Below, piece after piece: positions 32,975 to 46,222 of a stretch of 64,000 nt of DNA (positions are counted from its first letter, which is position 1; every line of letters begins with the position of its first letter). The stretch is from assembly GCA_032719365.1 (NCBI GenBank), contig CM064869.1:23841504-23905503 (forward strand), in the 5' to 3' direction. This stretch comes from Prinsepia uniflora. Its lineage: Eukaryota > Streptophyta > Magnoliopsida > Rosales > Rosaceae. The notes beneath the pieces were generated by a model. It was not told the DNA's origin. It did no database searches and saw only the letters and a program-made list of their open reading frames with translations. The translations under genes were made by a program, and so were the position numbers.

Positions 32975-35900
32975 TGTCAGGACCCACCCCGGTTTCACCC
33001 CGAAACCCGAGGTAAATCTTGCTCCCGTCTGACTCCCCAACACAACACTAAAGTGCACTCAGTCAGACGCAGGAGAATCTATACAATACATTATGAAATT
33101 AAAGTTTTACAGAGCATAGTACCACCGTACAAAAGAAAGAAAACTGATAAACTAGATACACGCACACGGACAAGTTTAAAACACTTCGGGATTCCTCTCG
33201 CGACTGCTATGCCTCAGACGCTGCCTCGACGCCGAAACCCCGCTCTAGCTCCACGACCTGGAGGGCAATTTAAAACAGAAGATGTGAGTGGATCATAAAT
33301 AAAAGAAAAGTTTCCAAAACCATTATATAAGAAAACCGAGCTTAGCCCTCCGTTTTGAAACCACATGCATAACCTCACCATAAGAACAGAAACACGATAA
33401 AACAATTATAGAAACCATATCATAAGCATCATAAAATCGTATCATAAATCGTGAATATCAAATCCTCATTTTGCGATCAAACCTGCTGGATCTATCCCAG
33501 TCTTTAAACTCCCGAGTCTTTAAACTCAATCCAGGCCTCACTAAATATCCGAGTCTTTAAACTCCCGAGTCTTTAAACTCCCGAGTCTTTAAACTCAATA
33601 GGCCTACGGGGGAAATATCAATATATCCGAGTCTTTAAACCTCCGAGTCTTTAAACTCAATCTGGGTCTTTAAACCCAATCCGGGCCCGTCCCCCGTCAA
33701 TCAATATCCGGGTCTTTAAACCCAATATCCAGATCCAGCAAATCCAATCAAAACCAATTCTAAAAACCATTGTCCATTTCCATATCCAAACCCGAATCCG
33801 AAATCACTGGTCCGATGCCCTTCCGGCATTCAGAACCGTCATTCCGAACCCAAATCCGGAAATCCACTTTTCAACTTTAAAACCAAACCTCGTTTCCGAA
33901 ATCCAATTCTAAGACCGAAAACCTTGATCATCGAAATCATGTTCAAAATCCATTTAGAATCATTGAAAATCATTATCACGTGAAATCCCCAAAACCATGG
34001 CATTATACTCAGAAATCGGCATCTCTCGTAAAACGTGTTGAAACCGAACTTACTCGCAAAACGTGTAAGTATGTAAAAACAACAAAACATATTTGATAAA
34101 CATAGAATCATGCTTAAAACCATAAAACTAGCATAGAAAACAGTTAAGCATGCTTGAGTTTAGAGAAGGGGTCCACTCACAGTACCGAGCCCTCAATCGC
34201 GTCCCGAACGTCTCGTACGTTCCTCCGCTTCCTCGGGAAGTCCCGATCCTGTCAAAAACCACCGAAGTACGTTACTAACACGTCTACTAAGACTCTCATA
34301 ATTTTCCCTAAAAATCCCCCGGGTCCTAATCGTAACGAACCGAAACCCTAAACCTTCACCCTCGCGGGACTACATCGAATCGATGTCCGAACAACCCAAA
34401 ACCAGTTCCAACGGACTCGTCACAACACCTAGACCAAAAACCTAGTTGACACTTTCCCCAAAGACCGCCGCACGCGCCGCCCAAAGTGGCTGCGCGTGGC
34501 CCTTACGCGCCTGCTACAGTGCATCGTCTTCCTCGAGCCAACCCGGTTCGACACAGTGCCTGCAAATCGAACCGGTAAGGACGGTTCTCCGCCGTACCTG
34601 CACCAAAACCACTCCTCTCTTCACCAACAGCATCGTCCAGACCTAAGCTATCCATTCCCCTTACTCAAACACCTCGACACAGCCCCTAAGTCATCGTCCC
34701 TAACTCGAAACCAGACCCGTTCAGTCCCCTGTTTCCCTCGCTGACCACCCAGGTCTTCCCCCAGCACGGTGGCAGTCTCAAACTCTTCCTAGGACCAGCC
34801 TAAACCTCACCCAACTCACCAAGACCGTCGACTCACTCCCTAAGTCCACGACTTCCAATTTAAAACTCGACGGTAAAACAGAGCACACAGGTACTCTCCA
34901 TCGTCCTAGCCTCCACCGTGCACTCCCCGTCACGGCTGCTCCACCAGAAGACTCCTAGGACTCCACTGAACTCCCTAGACCTCACGGGACTCTTCGATTC
35001 AGCCCCTAAACTTACGACTTAGCGTCTGAAACTAGCCGGCAAAACAGAGTATCGAAAGTGAAAACAAGAAATTACATGTCCTTCTATCGCCGTCGTGAGC
35101 TCAGCCGCGAGGCAGTAGCTCCTCTCGTCCTCCTCCGTCCTCTGGACACCTCCACTAGCCTCGTTTGATCGATCACGGCCGCACCACCACCCACAAACAC
35201 TCACTTCCTCCCTGTTTTTTTTCCTCTAATTTCCCGTGGCTCTCAACTCACGCACAAACCATCACCACTCCTCCAACCTCCCTCACTGTCTCCCTCTCAC
35301 TCTCTGGTCACTCTCACACACTCACAAACTCACCAACACCCACCATCACCCCTCACTTCTCTCAATTCTCTCCCTCTGTTCTTCGATCACGAACACACAG
35401 CACACATGGGTACTCCCCAAATAATTGGACCGTACATCCTGGAAGCCTCTATCCCTCCTACACGTGTCACCAATCCACCATTCCTCTCCCTTTCTCTCAC
35501 AAATGGCTCAATCCCAACCATCCATCTGTTCCTCTCTGCTGCACAAATCCTCAAATGCAAAGACCAAAATACCCCTCCTTTTAAATCAAAATTACCCTTT
35601 TGCCACTACCTTCCTAGACCCGTAACTCACACATCGTAAGTCCGATGAATACGTGCAGCCTGTCATCGAACTCAGGATGACGAGATCTACCTACTTATCC
35701 TAGGTCAACGTACCAAAACCCATTCGTAACAAAAGTCAACTTTTCCCCATAATTTAGCCAAATTACGATTATGCCCTCAACCTTCCGAACATCATAACTT
35801 CCTTCTCGAATGTCAGAATCGGGCGTGCCACCTGTCTACGGATTCGTGACGTCCTCTACGTCCTAGTCATCGGTCAAAACCCAATTGACCGCCAGAACTA

Positions 35901-36021
35901 AAAGTCAACATTTTTGCCCGAACTTGGGGCAAAATCGTCATTCTAGGTTAACGACCTTATCGGTACCAACTAACCCCCGATTAACTCACTTTAACCCTAA
36001 TTCCTGGGACGGGTCGTTACA
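32975..36021 (-). repeat. 5' LTR of element T
   Basis: 3047 bp, closely matching 28149-31202, with the same termini, hairpin array and predicted intron (34180 down to 33258; donor box 34171-34181, branch-side box 33283-33293). Confidence 0.92.
33258..34180 (-). other. Predicted LTR intron in T, 5' LTR copy
   Basis: Same length (923 bp) and ends as in the 3' LTR. This is the copy that would lie in the transcribed leader of T. Confidence 0.5.
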
Positions 36022-36598
36022 GTAAGTACATTGATGTCCTAGGATAGTTATTTGAGATAATGACTACAGAACTACTCAGGAGTCGTCGGTATATTAGGTA
36101 TCCATCTGAGTGGCCACATACCAGCCTCCACGTGATTTTTCACCTGCACTACTTGTAACACTAGTTAAATAGCACCAGCTTGTCACCAAGCTCTAGGGTG
36201 TGATGAATGGTGCTTATCACTTAGCTTTCACGTGGTCAAGGTAAATGAGCTATGATAAATATCGGTTTGGCATGAGTGTATGTCTCGAGCAACTCATGAG
36301 CATTATATTGTGGTTCATGCATGCTTTATTCTTACTTCGAGATGACTTTTGAGATTTATGAATATTTTATTATTACTATTCATTTGACATGCAAGTTAAA
36401 GATATTGATTACAAGTTTGGTTAAATGCTTTATAACTTGTGGTTTTATACTGAAATAAAAACTAAGTCCATTCACCCTTCTATTTTGTACCCTCAGAGTT
36501 GGATGTTTCTTCTCGTACTTCAAAGAGTTTATGGTAACTCATCTCACTTTCACACTGGTAATTGGGACTATGCAACAGAAATCGGTAAAACTTAGCTT
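36022..36598 (+). mobile_element. 5' LTR of D, second part
   Basis: Resumes after T: GTAAGTACATTGATGTCC matches the uninterrupted copy near 51084. It carries GTCCATTCACC (36466-36476) and an acceptor-like TACCCTCAG ending 36496, the counterpart of the donor at 27907. Interrupted at 36599 by B1. Confidence 0.65.
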
Positions 36599-37881
36599 GT
36601 AACGACCCGGACCTTCATCAAGGGTAAAATCGAAAAAGTCGGTTGAAAAAGAAAATTTTTCTCCTAAGTCAAAGGTTGACTTTTTGGTTAAAGTTAGAGT
36701 TGAATTTTTGACCGATAAGGTTTTTAGAAATTTCAAAAATGTCGTTGGGAAGGTCTCGTTCTCCCGAGTACATCGGCGGGCGGTATGCTGGAAACTGAGT
36801 TCGAACCATTTCGATTCGATCTTGACTATGTAGGGGCAATATGGTAATTTTGCAAGGAAGGGGTATTTTAGTCTTTTCTTTGTGAGATTTTTTTATGGTG
36901 GTCAAATAGGAGTAGGAAAAGTGTCCTTATCTCCTAAATTTTGATGCCACCGCCTTTGAGTATGTTGTGTGTGTTTAATTGATAGTGGGGTTTGAGTGTT
37001 AGGAGAAAGGACATGACTGAGAGAGGAAATGGAAGAAAATGAAGAAGGAAAGAGAAGAAAAGACGGAAGAGAGAAAAGAGTGAAGCCAGTGAGAAAAGGA
37101 AGTTAGAAGGAGGAAAGGGGTTTGATCGTGGACTGAGAATGAGAGGAATACATAGTTGAACCCGAAGGGTTTTCGATTTTGAGGGTTGTTGTGTTAGATC
37201 TTGACAGAGAAGCTTGAAACCAAGCTTGTGAGCATCTTCTTTAAGTTCCTACGACCATAACAGTGTGCCCAGATGAGGTTTTGGGCGTTGGGATTGTCCA
37301 GGCACCTCAGATGCAAGTTGGCCATGAGACCTTGACTGGTCGAGCAGGATTCATTGCAAGTTTTCGTGTTTTGGTTATTTAGATCTTCTCTCGAGTCAAA
37401 TTAGAAGTTCCTGGTAGAAACGGGGTGGAAAACGAACACAAAATGAGTGAGAAAAAGTCGGGTCAAGTCGCGAGTCGTATAACCTGAATTGCAGGTAGTC
37501 GGGTAGGAGCGACGATGAACAGTGCATGCATCCCTGGTACTGTAGCTGGCGCATGAGTCCTACATGCAGCCACTTTTGGTAGCGTGTGGGGGCGCGTGGC
37601 TGGGGTTTTTCGGTCACAATCAACACGTGTTTTCATCCTTTCGATATTACGAACATTTTGACGCAAGTTTCGAGTCAATCAGATATCGTTACGAGGTAGT
37701 TTTGGTTGTCCGAAGGTTTAGGTTTCATTTTAATTCTGTTTAAATATTCTGAAAAAATTGTAGGATTAAATATAAGAAAATTTGAGATGATTTGTGACCA
37801 TTATATGTGAATTTTGGCAGAAAATGACATTCCGGGAAGTTACGGAAAAACGTACAAAGTGGAATTCGGCGATACGAAGCT

Positions 37882-39032
37882 GTGAGTGGACTTTCTTTTC
37901 TTAAACTCTTAATCATGCATATTTACATGATTTAAATTTTTTTCTATGTGATTTTGGTGATATGAGTGATTGGGAATATCATCGAATTTTCGGTGATTTA
38001 TGACTATTTTATTAATATTTTATTGCACGTTTTACGATGATTCAGTAAACTATGTTTCGAACACCGTTGCAAATGTGGTTTTGAATTGAATGTGGATTAT
38101 GACATGAAATAACGTGATTTGGAATATTTATGATTTTTATATGATTTTTGAGCGTTTTTTATGAATGTACGTTGACGACACGTTTTACGAGAATTGGTGT
38201 TTAAGATGTGTTTGGGGCTTAGGTCTGAGATTCTGATTGTGGTTTTTAAATTGTGATGTGAGATGTGATATGCGTATGTGTTAATGGTATAGTTGATGTA
38301 AACTATAGTGGTGATAATTGTGATTTGGACTTGGATCGGTTATATGTGTTGTGATGATTGTTGATTGATTTGTCTCAAACATCGAGCTCGGGGCTCCGGT
38401 TCCTGAGACTGTATTGTGATGACTCGGACGTCAAGCCTGGGGCTCTGGTTCTCGAGTGAGTGTGTATTTTATGGCCTACCGGTAGTGCCTTATGATGTGA
38501 TGATTGATCTTGTGCTTATGTATTGATGATGAGTTGACTATATATGAGTTCTATGATGATGTGGGTTATGGATTGATATGATGACTTGTGAGATGTGATG
38601 TATGTTGTGGTTAAGCCTATTGTTTGGTTAGTCTCGGACGTCGAGATAGGCTCTGATTCCCAAGTGAGTTTGTGGTGTGCCTGCTAGTGGGGCAGTGGTT
38701 TCATGTGTGACATTGTGATGATGATGGGTGGATTGTTTATGATCGTTGTGCTGTCCTGGTGTTGGTGGGTGTGATCTTGTATAAAGGTTATCTTGTATAA
38801 AGGTTATGTCGACTTACCAAGGTCTTAGCCAATTTAATGTTACAGTTGAGTTGAGAACTTGTTTCACGTTTTTCGAGAATATAAATTGTGTTTTGTTTCA
38901 ATCGAAATGAAAAGGTTTTTGTAGGCATTTTTTGTTTTGGAAAACGGAGGGTAAAAGCTGAATGTTTTTAAATTATGTTTCAAACTATTTTTTATCCACT
39001 CACACGTTTTCTTGGGTTTGGTAACCCTCTAG
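37882..39032 (+). other. Predicted LTR intron in B1
   Basis: Donor GTGAGT in TGTGAGTGGAC (37881-37891), acceptor AACCCTCTAG ending 39032, complementary box ATCCACTCACA at 38994-39004 (10 of 11 positions pair). Confidence 0.5.
38372..38664 (+). repeat. Hairpin array in B1
   Basis: Three units sharing inner GAGC...GGCTC but with different outer stems: GTCTCA/TGAGAC (38372-38409), ACTCG/CGAGT (38422-38457) and a decayed one (38632-38664). Confidence 0.75.
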
Positions 39033-39414
39033 GGACGTTGCACGGGAATCGAGGCTTTGAAGGCGGAGGCGTGAACTAGAGAAACTTATGTGTATCCCTG
39101 ATCTCACAAGGTTTCAATCATATGGAAGTATGGCACGAGTGTACTATTCTTGTGTATTCGGGTAGGGTTCTATCATAGGTAGTTACTTGAACTATATGAT
39201 CATCTTTGTTGTACTATACCCTATACTTCTGCTGTTGCAATGAAATGTTAATTGCTTTTTACTAATTACTTTTCATACAACCTCCTAAAACACAATATTT
39301 TAACTAATTGGCTTTCGTCATCTGGACATCACCATCTAGACATCGACTAGAACACCTCGATCTTGGCGTCCCAGGGGACTCTTTTGAGTCGGGTTGTGTC
39401 AATTTTCTATCAGA

Positions 39415-39426
39415 GCATAATTTTAG
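39415..39426 (+). other. Degenerate tRNA-Met primer-binding site
   Basis: TTCTATCAGAGC differs at two positions from TGGTATCAGAGC and follows an LTR-like end TGTCA. Confidence 0.5.
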
Positions 39427-40547
39427 GATATGGTCATTAGTTTTCAGAGACTTGATGATCATATGTCCCGATTTGCATGTCGAAGCATCTCCTTGAATAG
39501 TAAGAATCGCCAGTTGACAAAGTCTTTATCCGATTGTGACCTAATCGTGAGTTGTCACGAGTAGTGAGGAGGTTATAAGTTAACTAGATTTTCTCTTTCA
39601 TTGAATTTTGTGTTCGGGGTGATGATTATGAGTTTATGACTCGTTGGGTGGTGTGAACAAGTTATTTGATGCTGCACATCACAAATCTGCTTTTAAGCGA
39701 TAGGCTCATTTGGAGGATTACATCAGGAGGTGAAATCTTCGAATCTGTTCTGAAAGTTAGAGTTGAATCTAATTTGACCGAAAGTTTAGAAAATCACTCA
39801 ATTAGATGTTTACTAATGAACTCTTTTTCGTATAGACTTAGGATTCTAAGAAGAAGTCTAGCATGGTTTTTGCAAATTAGTTACGTTCTCAGTTAAACTA
39901 AAATTTTAGGGTTACTTCTGAAGGATGTTTCTGGTAGACATGAGTTCGAAAGATTGACACTTTGGAGCTAAGATTTTGCGATGCATCATAGTTCCTACAC
40001 TGCCTTACTAAAGTGAACCCTCAAGCAGTTTGAGGAAATGGACTGGAGAACCTTTCTCTTATTCTCACTTGTCCCTTAAAATCTTGGTTTTACCATAATT
40101 ATCTTTGATGTTGTCTCTTCCTACACTAATTTATCCTGAATAAACTAAATAAGCCCAATCGAATTGCATAGTCTACATGCTTTTAGTCACATATTTTATG
40201 CGTCTATTTCAAGCAAGATGTTTACTCTAGGATGTTTTTTTTTTTAAAAACTCTTTTGCATATAAATTTTCCTTGTTATTGAGTTTTGTATTACATATTA
40301 CTATTTACATGAATTTATTTGTTTGTGTTGATAAGAAGGATTTGGTTGAGTTAAAGTAGTGACGGTGTCATAATTGCAGCATATGAAAGATATGGTACAA
40401 GTTATTGACACCACGTACCTTTACATTAACCAGTTCGTTTAAGTTTTGTTTGATCTAGTTTTCAATTGTTTAGAATTACGCATTTTTACAATCCGAAATT
40501 TGTATATTTCATTAGCGACGTTAACTCATCATATTTAAGGTAAACTA
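39427..40547 (+). mobile_element. Decayed gypsy internal region, left part
   Basis: No usable reading frame. It lies between the primer site and element E and should join 47810-50070 on the other side of E. Confidence 0.5.
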
Positions 40548-40699
40548 TGACAAGACCCATCTCCATAATACTCAAGCATTACACTCGGGACCTACTCCCA
40601 TCCGATACCAAACTTACCCTTAAACCTTGTCAGACAAGGGATATACGTACTCCCTTTCAATTCGTGCCTCCACCTCTCGAACGGCCTCGAAGCATGTGC

Positions 40700-41734
40700 C
40701 TGGAGGGTTATCAAAACCATGAAAATGTGTGAGTGGATGAAAATAACTTTTGGAAAACGTACGAAATTTTACCCACCGTTTTATAAAAACTATGTAGCAT
40801 ATAAAAATCATCTAAACTTCAATTAAAACAGAATATCGTTTATGACCTTGAAATACACGAAAATTGTCACAAAGCAAATAACATTATTAAGTCAATGTAA
40901 ACATCACAAAGTCCACACAACAAGCACATATAGTCAACCCATCCTCGTTGCCTACATGCTAAAACATTATATCATATATGCACCACCGGTAAGCTACTCA
41001 CTCGGGAACATAGAGCCCAGCCATAGACGTTCGAGTGTGGACTGACCTAGGAAAATAGAGCCTAACTTTAGATGTTCGAGTGTGGATCGACCCAGGAAAA
41101 TGGAGCCTAACTCTGGACGTCTGGGTCATAACCCAAATAACCGTCTCGGTAAAATATAGCCCTACTCTGGACAACTAAGACTAACCAACCACTCAGGAAT
41201 ATAGACCTCGCTCTGGACGTCTGAGCATCAATCACATACTCAAACACTCGGGGATCCAGCATCCGAGTGGCTGCCCAGGGATGTAGCATCTGGGCTTAAC
41301 CCTACAATCCGAGGAGGATTATCCATATCACACAAAGAACATATTCATAACTCATATTAATTTCATAATCCAATCTATTTTTTGCAATTCGGACCAAAGT
41401 CCAAACCACAAGTTATGCCAAAAATCTCGCAAAACGTGCGTGTTAAATAATTCCGTAAAATCCACAGCACAACCACATCACATCACCAAAGACAAGACAA
41501 CATATTCTTATAATTCATATTCATTCTAAAATTAAATCCAAAATCCAGTATAAATCTAGAATACGAAATATGCAAATTTCTCGTAAAACTTGCACTAAAA
41601 CAATTTTCGTAAAAATCACCAAAAAATCATATAAATTCATACTCGAATCATCGTTAAGCAAGTCACATAAGAAAATCATGTAAAACATGTAAATATGCAT
41701 GCATAAGAGTTTAAGGAAAAGAAAGTCCACTCAT
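40700..41734 (-). other. Predicted LTR intron in E, 3' LTR copy
   Basis: Acceptor AACCCTCCAG ending 40700, branch-side box ATCCACTCACA ending at 40728, donor-side box TATGAGTGGAC (41725-41735). The donor here has lost the exact GTGAGT. Confidence 0.4.
40998..41296 (-). repeat. Array of seven covarying hairpins in E
   Basis: Units with shared loops but changing outer stems: CACTCG/CGAGTG (40998-41036), GACCCAG/CTGGGTC (41089-41127), CTCAG/CTGAG (41192-41224), CACTCGG/CCGAGTG (41246-41270), GCCCAG/CTGGGC (41273-41295); two others are decayed. Confidence 0.85.
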
Positions 41735-43004
41735 ACTCGGTCTGCACAATCTGATACCAACTTGCACACATTTTCGTCATTTTCGAAACCTTTTCCACCT
41801 GTCATAATTCACTTGTAGGGTCACTACTCATCTCAAATAGCTCACACTTTAATCCCTTTAATCCCTCAATTTTCAGGGATTTAAAAGGATTTAAAATAAC
41901 CCCTAAACTTTTGGACAGCCAAAACTGCCCCGAGACAATGTCTGGTCGTCTTGAAAACTGTACCATTGGACTCGTAGGATCAAGAACTTAAGGTTTCATG
42001 TTGGTAAGATTCCCGGATGGCGTGACACATGCCGTCGCACGCCTCGATTACAAGGGATGAGCGTGGTGGCCATGCGCCACACTGTTCACTCGTCTTCCTC
42101 ACCCATTTCTCTGGTTTTTGGGTCACCTGACCCGACCTGGCGACCAGACTTGGTCATAAAACCCTTAATTCTTAAAAAAATTCAATTCTATTTTGTCCAA
42201 TCTTCTCTACACTAGCTCATGAAAGGATCTATGTATTGAAATTCAAAGAAACTTCCCTTATAACTGGCTTGATTTCTTGATCTTTCGGTCCAAGTTCCAG
42301 CACCCTTCCTACCACTCTTCATGCCCAAACCTTCTTCATTTTTGTTCCAAATTAATCTTAAGGACTCAGCCAACATCCTAGTATCTTCAATTTGGCGCCA
42401 GAAGGCCTTGAAATGAAATCACGACTGATAACCAAAAACTTGGCTTCACGGGCTCTCAGCCAATTCTCGGGTCTAGACACCTCATCGCTTCTTTCTCAGT
42501 TTTCCTCTGCATCTTTCCCATTGCTTTTCTCTCCATGGTTCTCTCCCTTATCTCTCTATCTTTTTGGTTCTTCCACCTTCACGGTTTTGGCTTGTTCTTG
42601 GTTGTTTTTCCTTTTTTGGTCACTCCACACCGAACACACACAACATCGCCCATCATATATATATATAAGAGCAAGTCGGTGGAGAATTGGGGAAGAAATG
42701 ACTAGAATTTTCTAGACACTTGTCCCTCCAAAAATAACACATGGTGAAATTACCAAAATACCCTTGGAACAAAATTACCATATTGCCCTTAGCCAGTTTT
42801 GACCCGTATCGAATCTTTCCAATGTTCGATTTTGACATGCTGCATGTTGACGGGCTCAAGAGTCCGAGACCTTCGTAATGGTCCTTGTAAAATGTCCAAC
42901 CAATACCTAGGTCAAAAAGGCAACGTTTGACCTTCTAAGAGCAAAATCGTCAATTCCATTAAATTTTCCAAATATTATTTTCCTCGAATGTCCGGGTCGT
43001 TACA

Positions 43005-43021
43005 ACCTCCCCCCTTAAAAG
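43005..43021 (-). other. Polypurine tract of element E
   Basis: Minus strand CTTTTAAGGGGGGAGGT directly before the 3' LTR. Confidence 0.8.
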
Positions 43022-46000
43022 AAATTTCGTCCTTAAAATTTCTGGAGTGGGGTTTCTGTGCAATTACAGCTAACACACTAACACACTAATGAGTGTCCTA
43101 TCAAAAAACACTTCCAATCTAAATTTCCATACTCATTGGATAACTGAATTGCTTCACTAGTACTTAACTCATCAATTTCCTTTCAAAGGGAAACATACAC
43201 ACAACTTCGGAATCTTGTGTAATCGAACTATCTCACATAAACACCATGGGACTGAACTCAATATCGTACGATCATGTCCAAGAACCGTACTCAAGTACAA
43301 CTTTCAGGCTTGGTCTCTGCCAGCCGAACAAAAATAATCATCAACTCAAGTACGAATTACAATAAACAACAATACCATACAGGAACTAGTACTCCAAGCC
43401 TTATTCATCAAGATTTCAAGAACTAGGCATCCCTTAGATTGAAATGTAAGCAACAAACAAACCATAAACAGTGGAACCATGCCAACTATGACTTTCTCAA
43501 CTCATCTGGCCCCACATTTCCAACTCTGTAGGTACCAGGTCAATACAAGTCACTTAAACACAGATATCAAAATTGCCAAATTCAAGTCAACAATTCACTT
43601 AACCAATTTTTGATACCTAGATATTCATCTGAATAACCAATCTGCATATCTGTACTACGTATAAGCTAGTATCCCGAGTATCAACTATTTGGGATTTTCC
43701 TTATATTCGAACATCTAGGAAAACTCAGCATCATAACAGTGGACACAATTCATGGACTAAATCACACAACGCCACAATCCAACTCAACCCTTGATTCATA
43801 TTTCAAGTCAAAACGTTATCAAATTGAGATTAACCTAAGTACCATTTCTATAGAATACCATGAAATAATCGCATCCAAACCACACATAACCTATTTAATA
43901 CCAAGACTTAACACCAAGATGAAACTGAATGAAAACCTAGGCCCGCAACTGTAACTTGAGTTCCTTCCGAACTCCTATTGCTTAGTCTAACTGATCATAT
44001 AATCCTTGGATTTAAGCTAAACACATTCAATTCTACGAATTCATATAGTCTGACTGATCAACCGACCTATAATCCCCAATCCTTACCACAATTCCTCTGG
44101 GCTCTTAGAAGATGAAAAGCCAATTTTACCATCAAGGGAATCCCACAACTACTTATGGATAGGAAGCAACTGCCACATTCATATGGCTTCCACTCCTACA
44201 TTCTTTTCCTATTGGCGTAACACGAATTCATCTAAAACTCCATCGCCCATCACATCAGGCCAACTTACCAATAATGTTCCTTATGAATGGTGATACTCCT
44301 TAGTTCCCCCAAAAAGCATTATGTAAGGTTTCACACCGATTTCATAGGTGTTCTTCCTCAAAGTATTATCCATTCCATACATTTTCTATAGGCAACACTA
44401 ATAGCATACTTATAGTTCTTAGCCAATTTCATCCAAATCTTGTTATCTCGAATTTAGATCTTCTTAGATTCTCTGGGTGAAGATATACTTTAACCTCTTA
44501 TGGTTCATGAAATCCTATACATTTATCTAAAGAATTGTACCTTCAAGTCATATATAGAATAGTCTTGACCCACAAATTTTATAATGGTCACATACATAAC
44601 AACCGCCAACCATATAAGTATAAATTGAAACATGACCAAACAGATCAAGTCTGAAATCACAAGTCATTTACCATGAGACCCCAACATTCATCACACAACA
44701 TTCATCACACGCTTTTAAGAAATTCCCCATGGCCCTTAATATCAGGAAATCTAAACATTTACCTCATGGTCACCACTAGTAACTTATCATACTCTAATTA
44801 ACAGAGCACAAGTAATAATGTACTCAGGCCTCGAAGTATGACACAATTCCTTTTGTGGCTCAATATCCAATCTGTGAACCCTTCGATTTCTGGGGTTTCG
44901 TTTCCTTCGAATTTCTCCATGTCCAGAACTTTTCCTTCACTCTTACCTTTAACTTCCTCATCAACAAAACAACATAGATGTAGTCATATATAACCTTCCT
45001 ATATTATTCCACCAATCCTAATACTTCTTAATTACCGTTATCATCTCTTTACCTCAGTTTTGTTGGGGATCCATACTAATTTTGTTAACTGATATTACCT
45101 ATTCCAAGATCCACATTCATCTACTACCATATATTGAATGTACATACAACGGATCCTTCTTTTTGTGTACTGATCCTTTTCACAAACCATTTTATGAACG
45201 ATCAAATACCCTTATTAAATCTATATACATTGCAAGGGTACTCATTAAATCCAATAGTTCCGCTACGAATTCATAATGACTGTATCTCAACTGAAGGATT
45301 GTTTCCTTACTCAACTTATGATATCTAGATCACCGTTCAATTTCTGAAAAGTATTCAAACTCTCTCAATTTTTCAAAAAATCCTATGTCCAAGGCGGGGG
45401 TATTTGTTCCATACATATCAACATAACATATTACCTGAAATCATGATGTAAACAACTAAATTTTTGGGCTCGTAACATTTCTCCGATTCCCATCTCGGGG
45501 CCTTTTTCAATACTTAATTTGTTTCAACATTTCCACCATTCAGCTTTACTTGTGCCCTAATTTCCCAATTCTGAATTTTCTCGAGTCCTATTCCAATATC
45601 TAGACTCACATCCACACCATAACTAGATATCCTGATTGGAGTTCCAATTTGATATTCATAATCCATACCATTACGTATATATGTAATTGTCAACCCAAAA
45701 CATCACAACATGCGTCGGATCCGATGAAAGGCCTTTCATTACCTTGATCCCCAAGCACTTATTCTAACTGAGGAAAGTTATTCATTAACACATCCGGGTC
45801 CGACATACCAGCAAATACACCAGCTTTCACTACTGATCTCACTCACTATCCAACTTATTATTCGGACCCACGCAACTTTCTCCCTTATCAGTACGTATAT
45901 TCACTATTCAACTAATATTTCACATCCACTTCCAGTCCTAATTCTATCATGGGCTCTAATACTCATCTCACCACCAGGTCATCCACGAGGTTCACATCTC

Positions 46001-46036
46001 GAAGGTATGACAATTGCAAACACAACTCAAACATTT
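43022..46036 (-). mobile_element. Internal region of E, no coding capacity seen
   Basis: Three kb of moderately AT-rich sequence without gag or pol motifs. Near the primer site the minus strand reads ATACCTTCGAGATGTGAACC, close to the start of the T gag (ATGCCTTCGAGACG), so a gag once began here. The rest is either an unrelated long non-coding filling (as in LARD elements) or beyond recognition. Confidence 0.6.
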
Positions 46037-46048
46037 GCTCTGATATCA
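46037..46048 (-). other. Primer-binding site of E, tRNA-Met
   Basis: Minus strand TGATATCAGAGC, one change from the standard site. Confidence 0.75.
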
Positions 46049-46222
46049 AGTTGACATGACCTATCCCTAGAATACTCTAAAATTAGACTCGAGCCCTGAC
46101 CCCGTCTGACAAGTAACTTAAATACCAAACTCACCCTCGAACCTTGTCAGATAAGGGATACACGTACTCTTTTTCAATTCGTGCCTCTGTCTCTCGAACA
46201 ACCTCGAATCCTGTGCAACGAC

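Larger units (their letters stand above)
28149..36021 (-). mobile_element. Non-autonomous gypsy element T with gag only (TR-GAG-like)
   Basis: A 7873-bp element with two 3.05-kb LTRs, an initiator tRNA-Met primer site, a gag frame and no pol, flanked by the 5-bp duplication GTAAG (28144-28148 and 36022-36026). The other D LTR gives an unoccupied form of the insertion site (near 51082-51088). The LTRs differ by roughly 2-4% where compared by eye, so it moved fairly recently although it lacks its own enzymes. This is the structure described as TR-GAG elements. Orientation is minus. Confidence 0.9.
36599..39411 (+). mobile_element. LTR B1 of a second long-LTR gypsy family
   Basis: Starts TGTAACGACCCGGACC. 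The likely end is GGGTTGTGTCA at 39411, followed by a degenerate primer site. Because B1 was inserted into D's LTR, that end could instead be the end of D's LTR; the boundary between about 39250 and 39411 is unresolved. It contains a predicted intron and a hairpin array but no coding region. Confidence 0.6.
40548..43004 (-). repeat. 3' LTR of element E
   Basis: Minus strand begins TGTAACGACCCGGAC and ends GGTCTTGTCA. Carries the hairpin array at 40998-41296 and a short TA repeat (42655-42667) that may be the TATA region. Confidence 0.88.
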
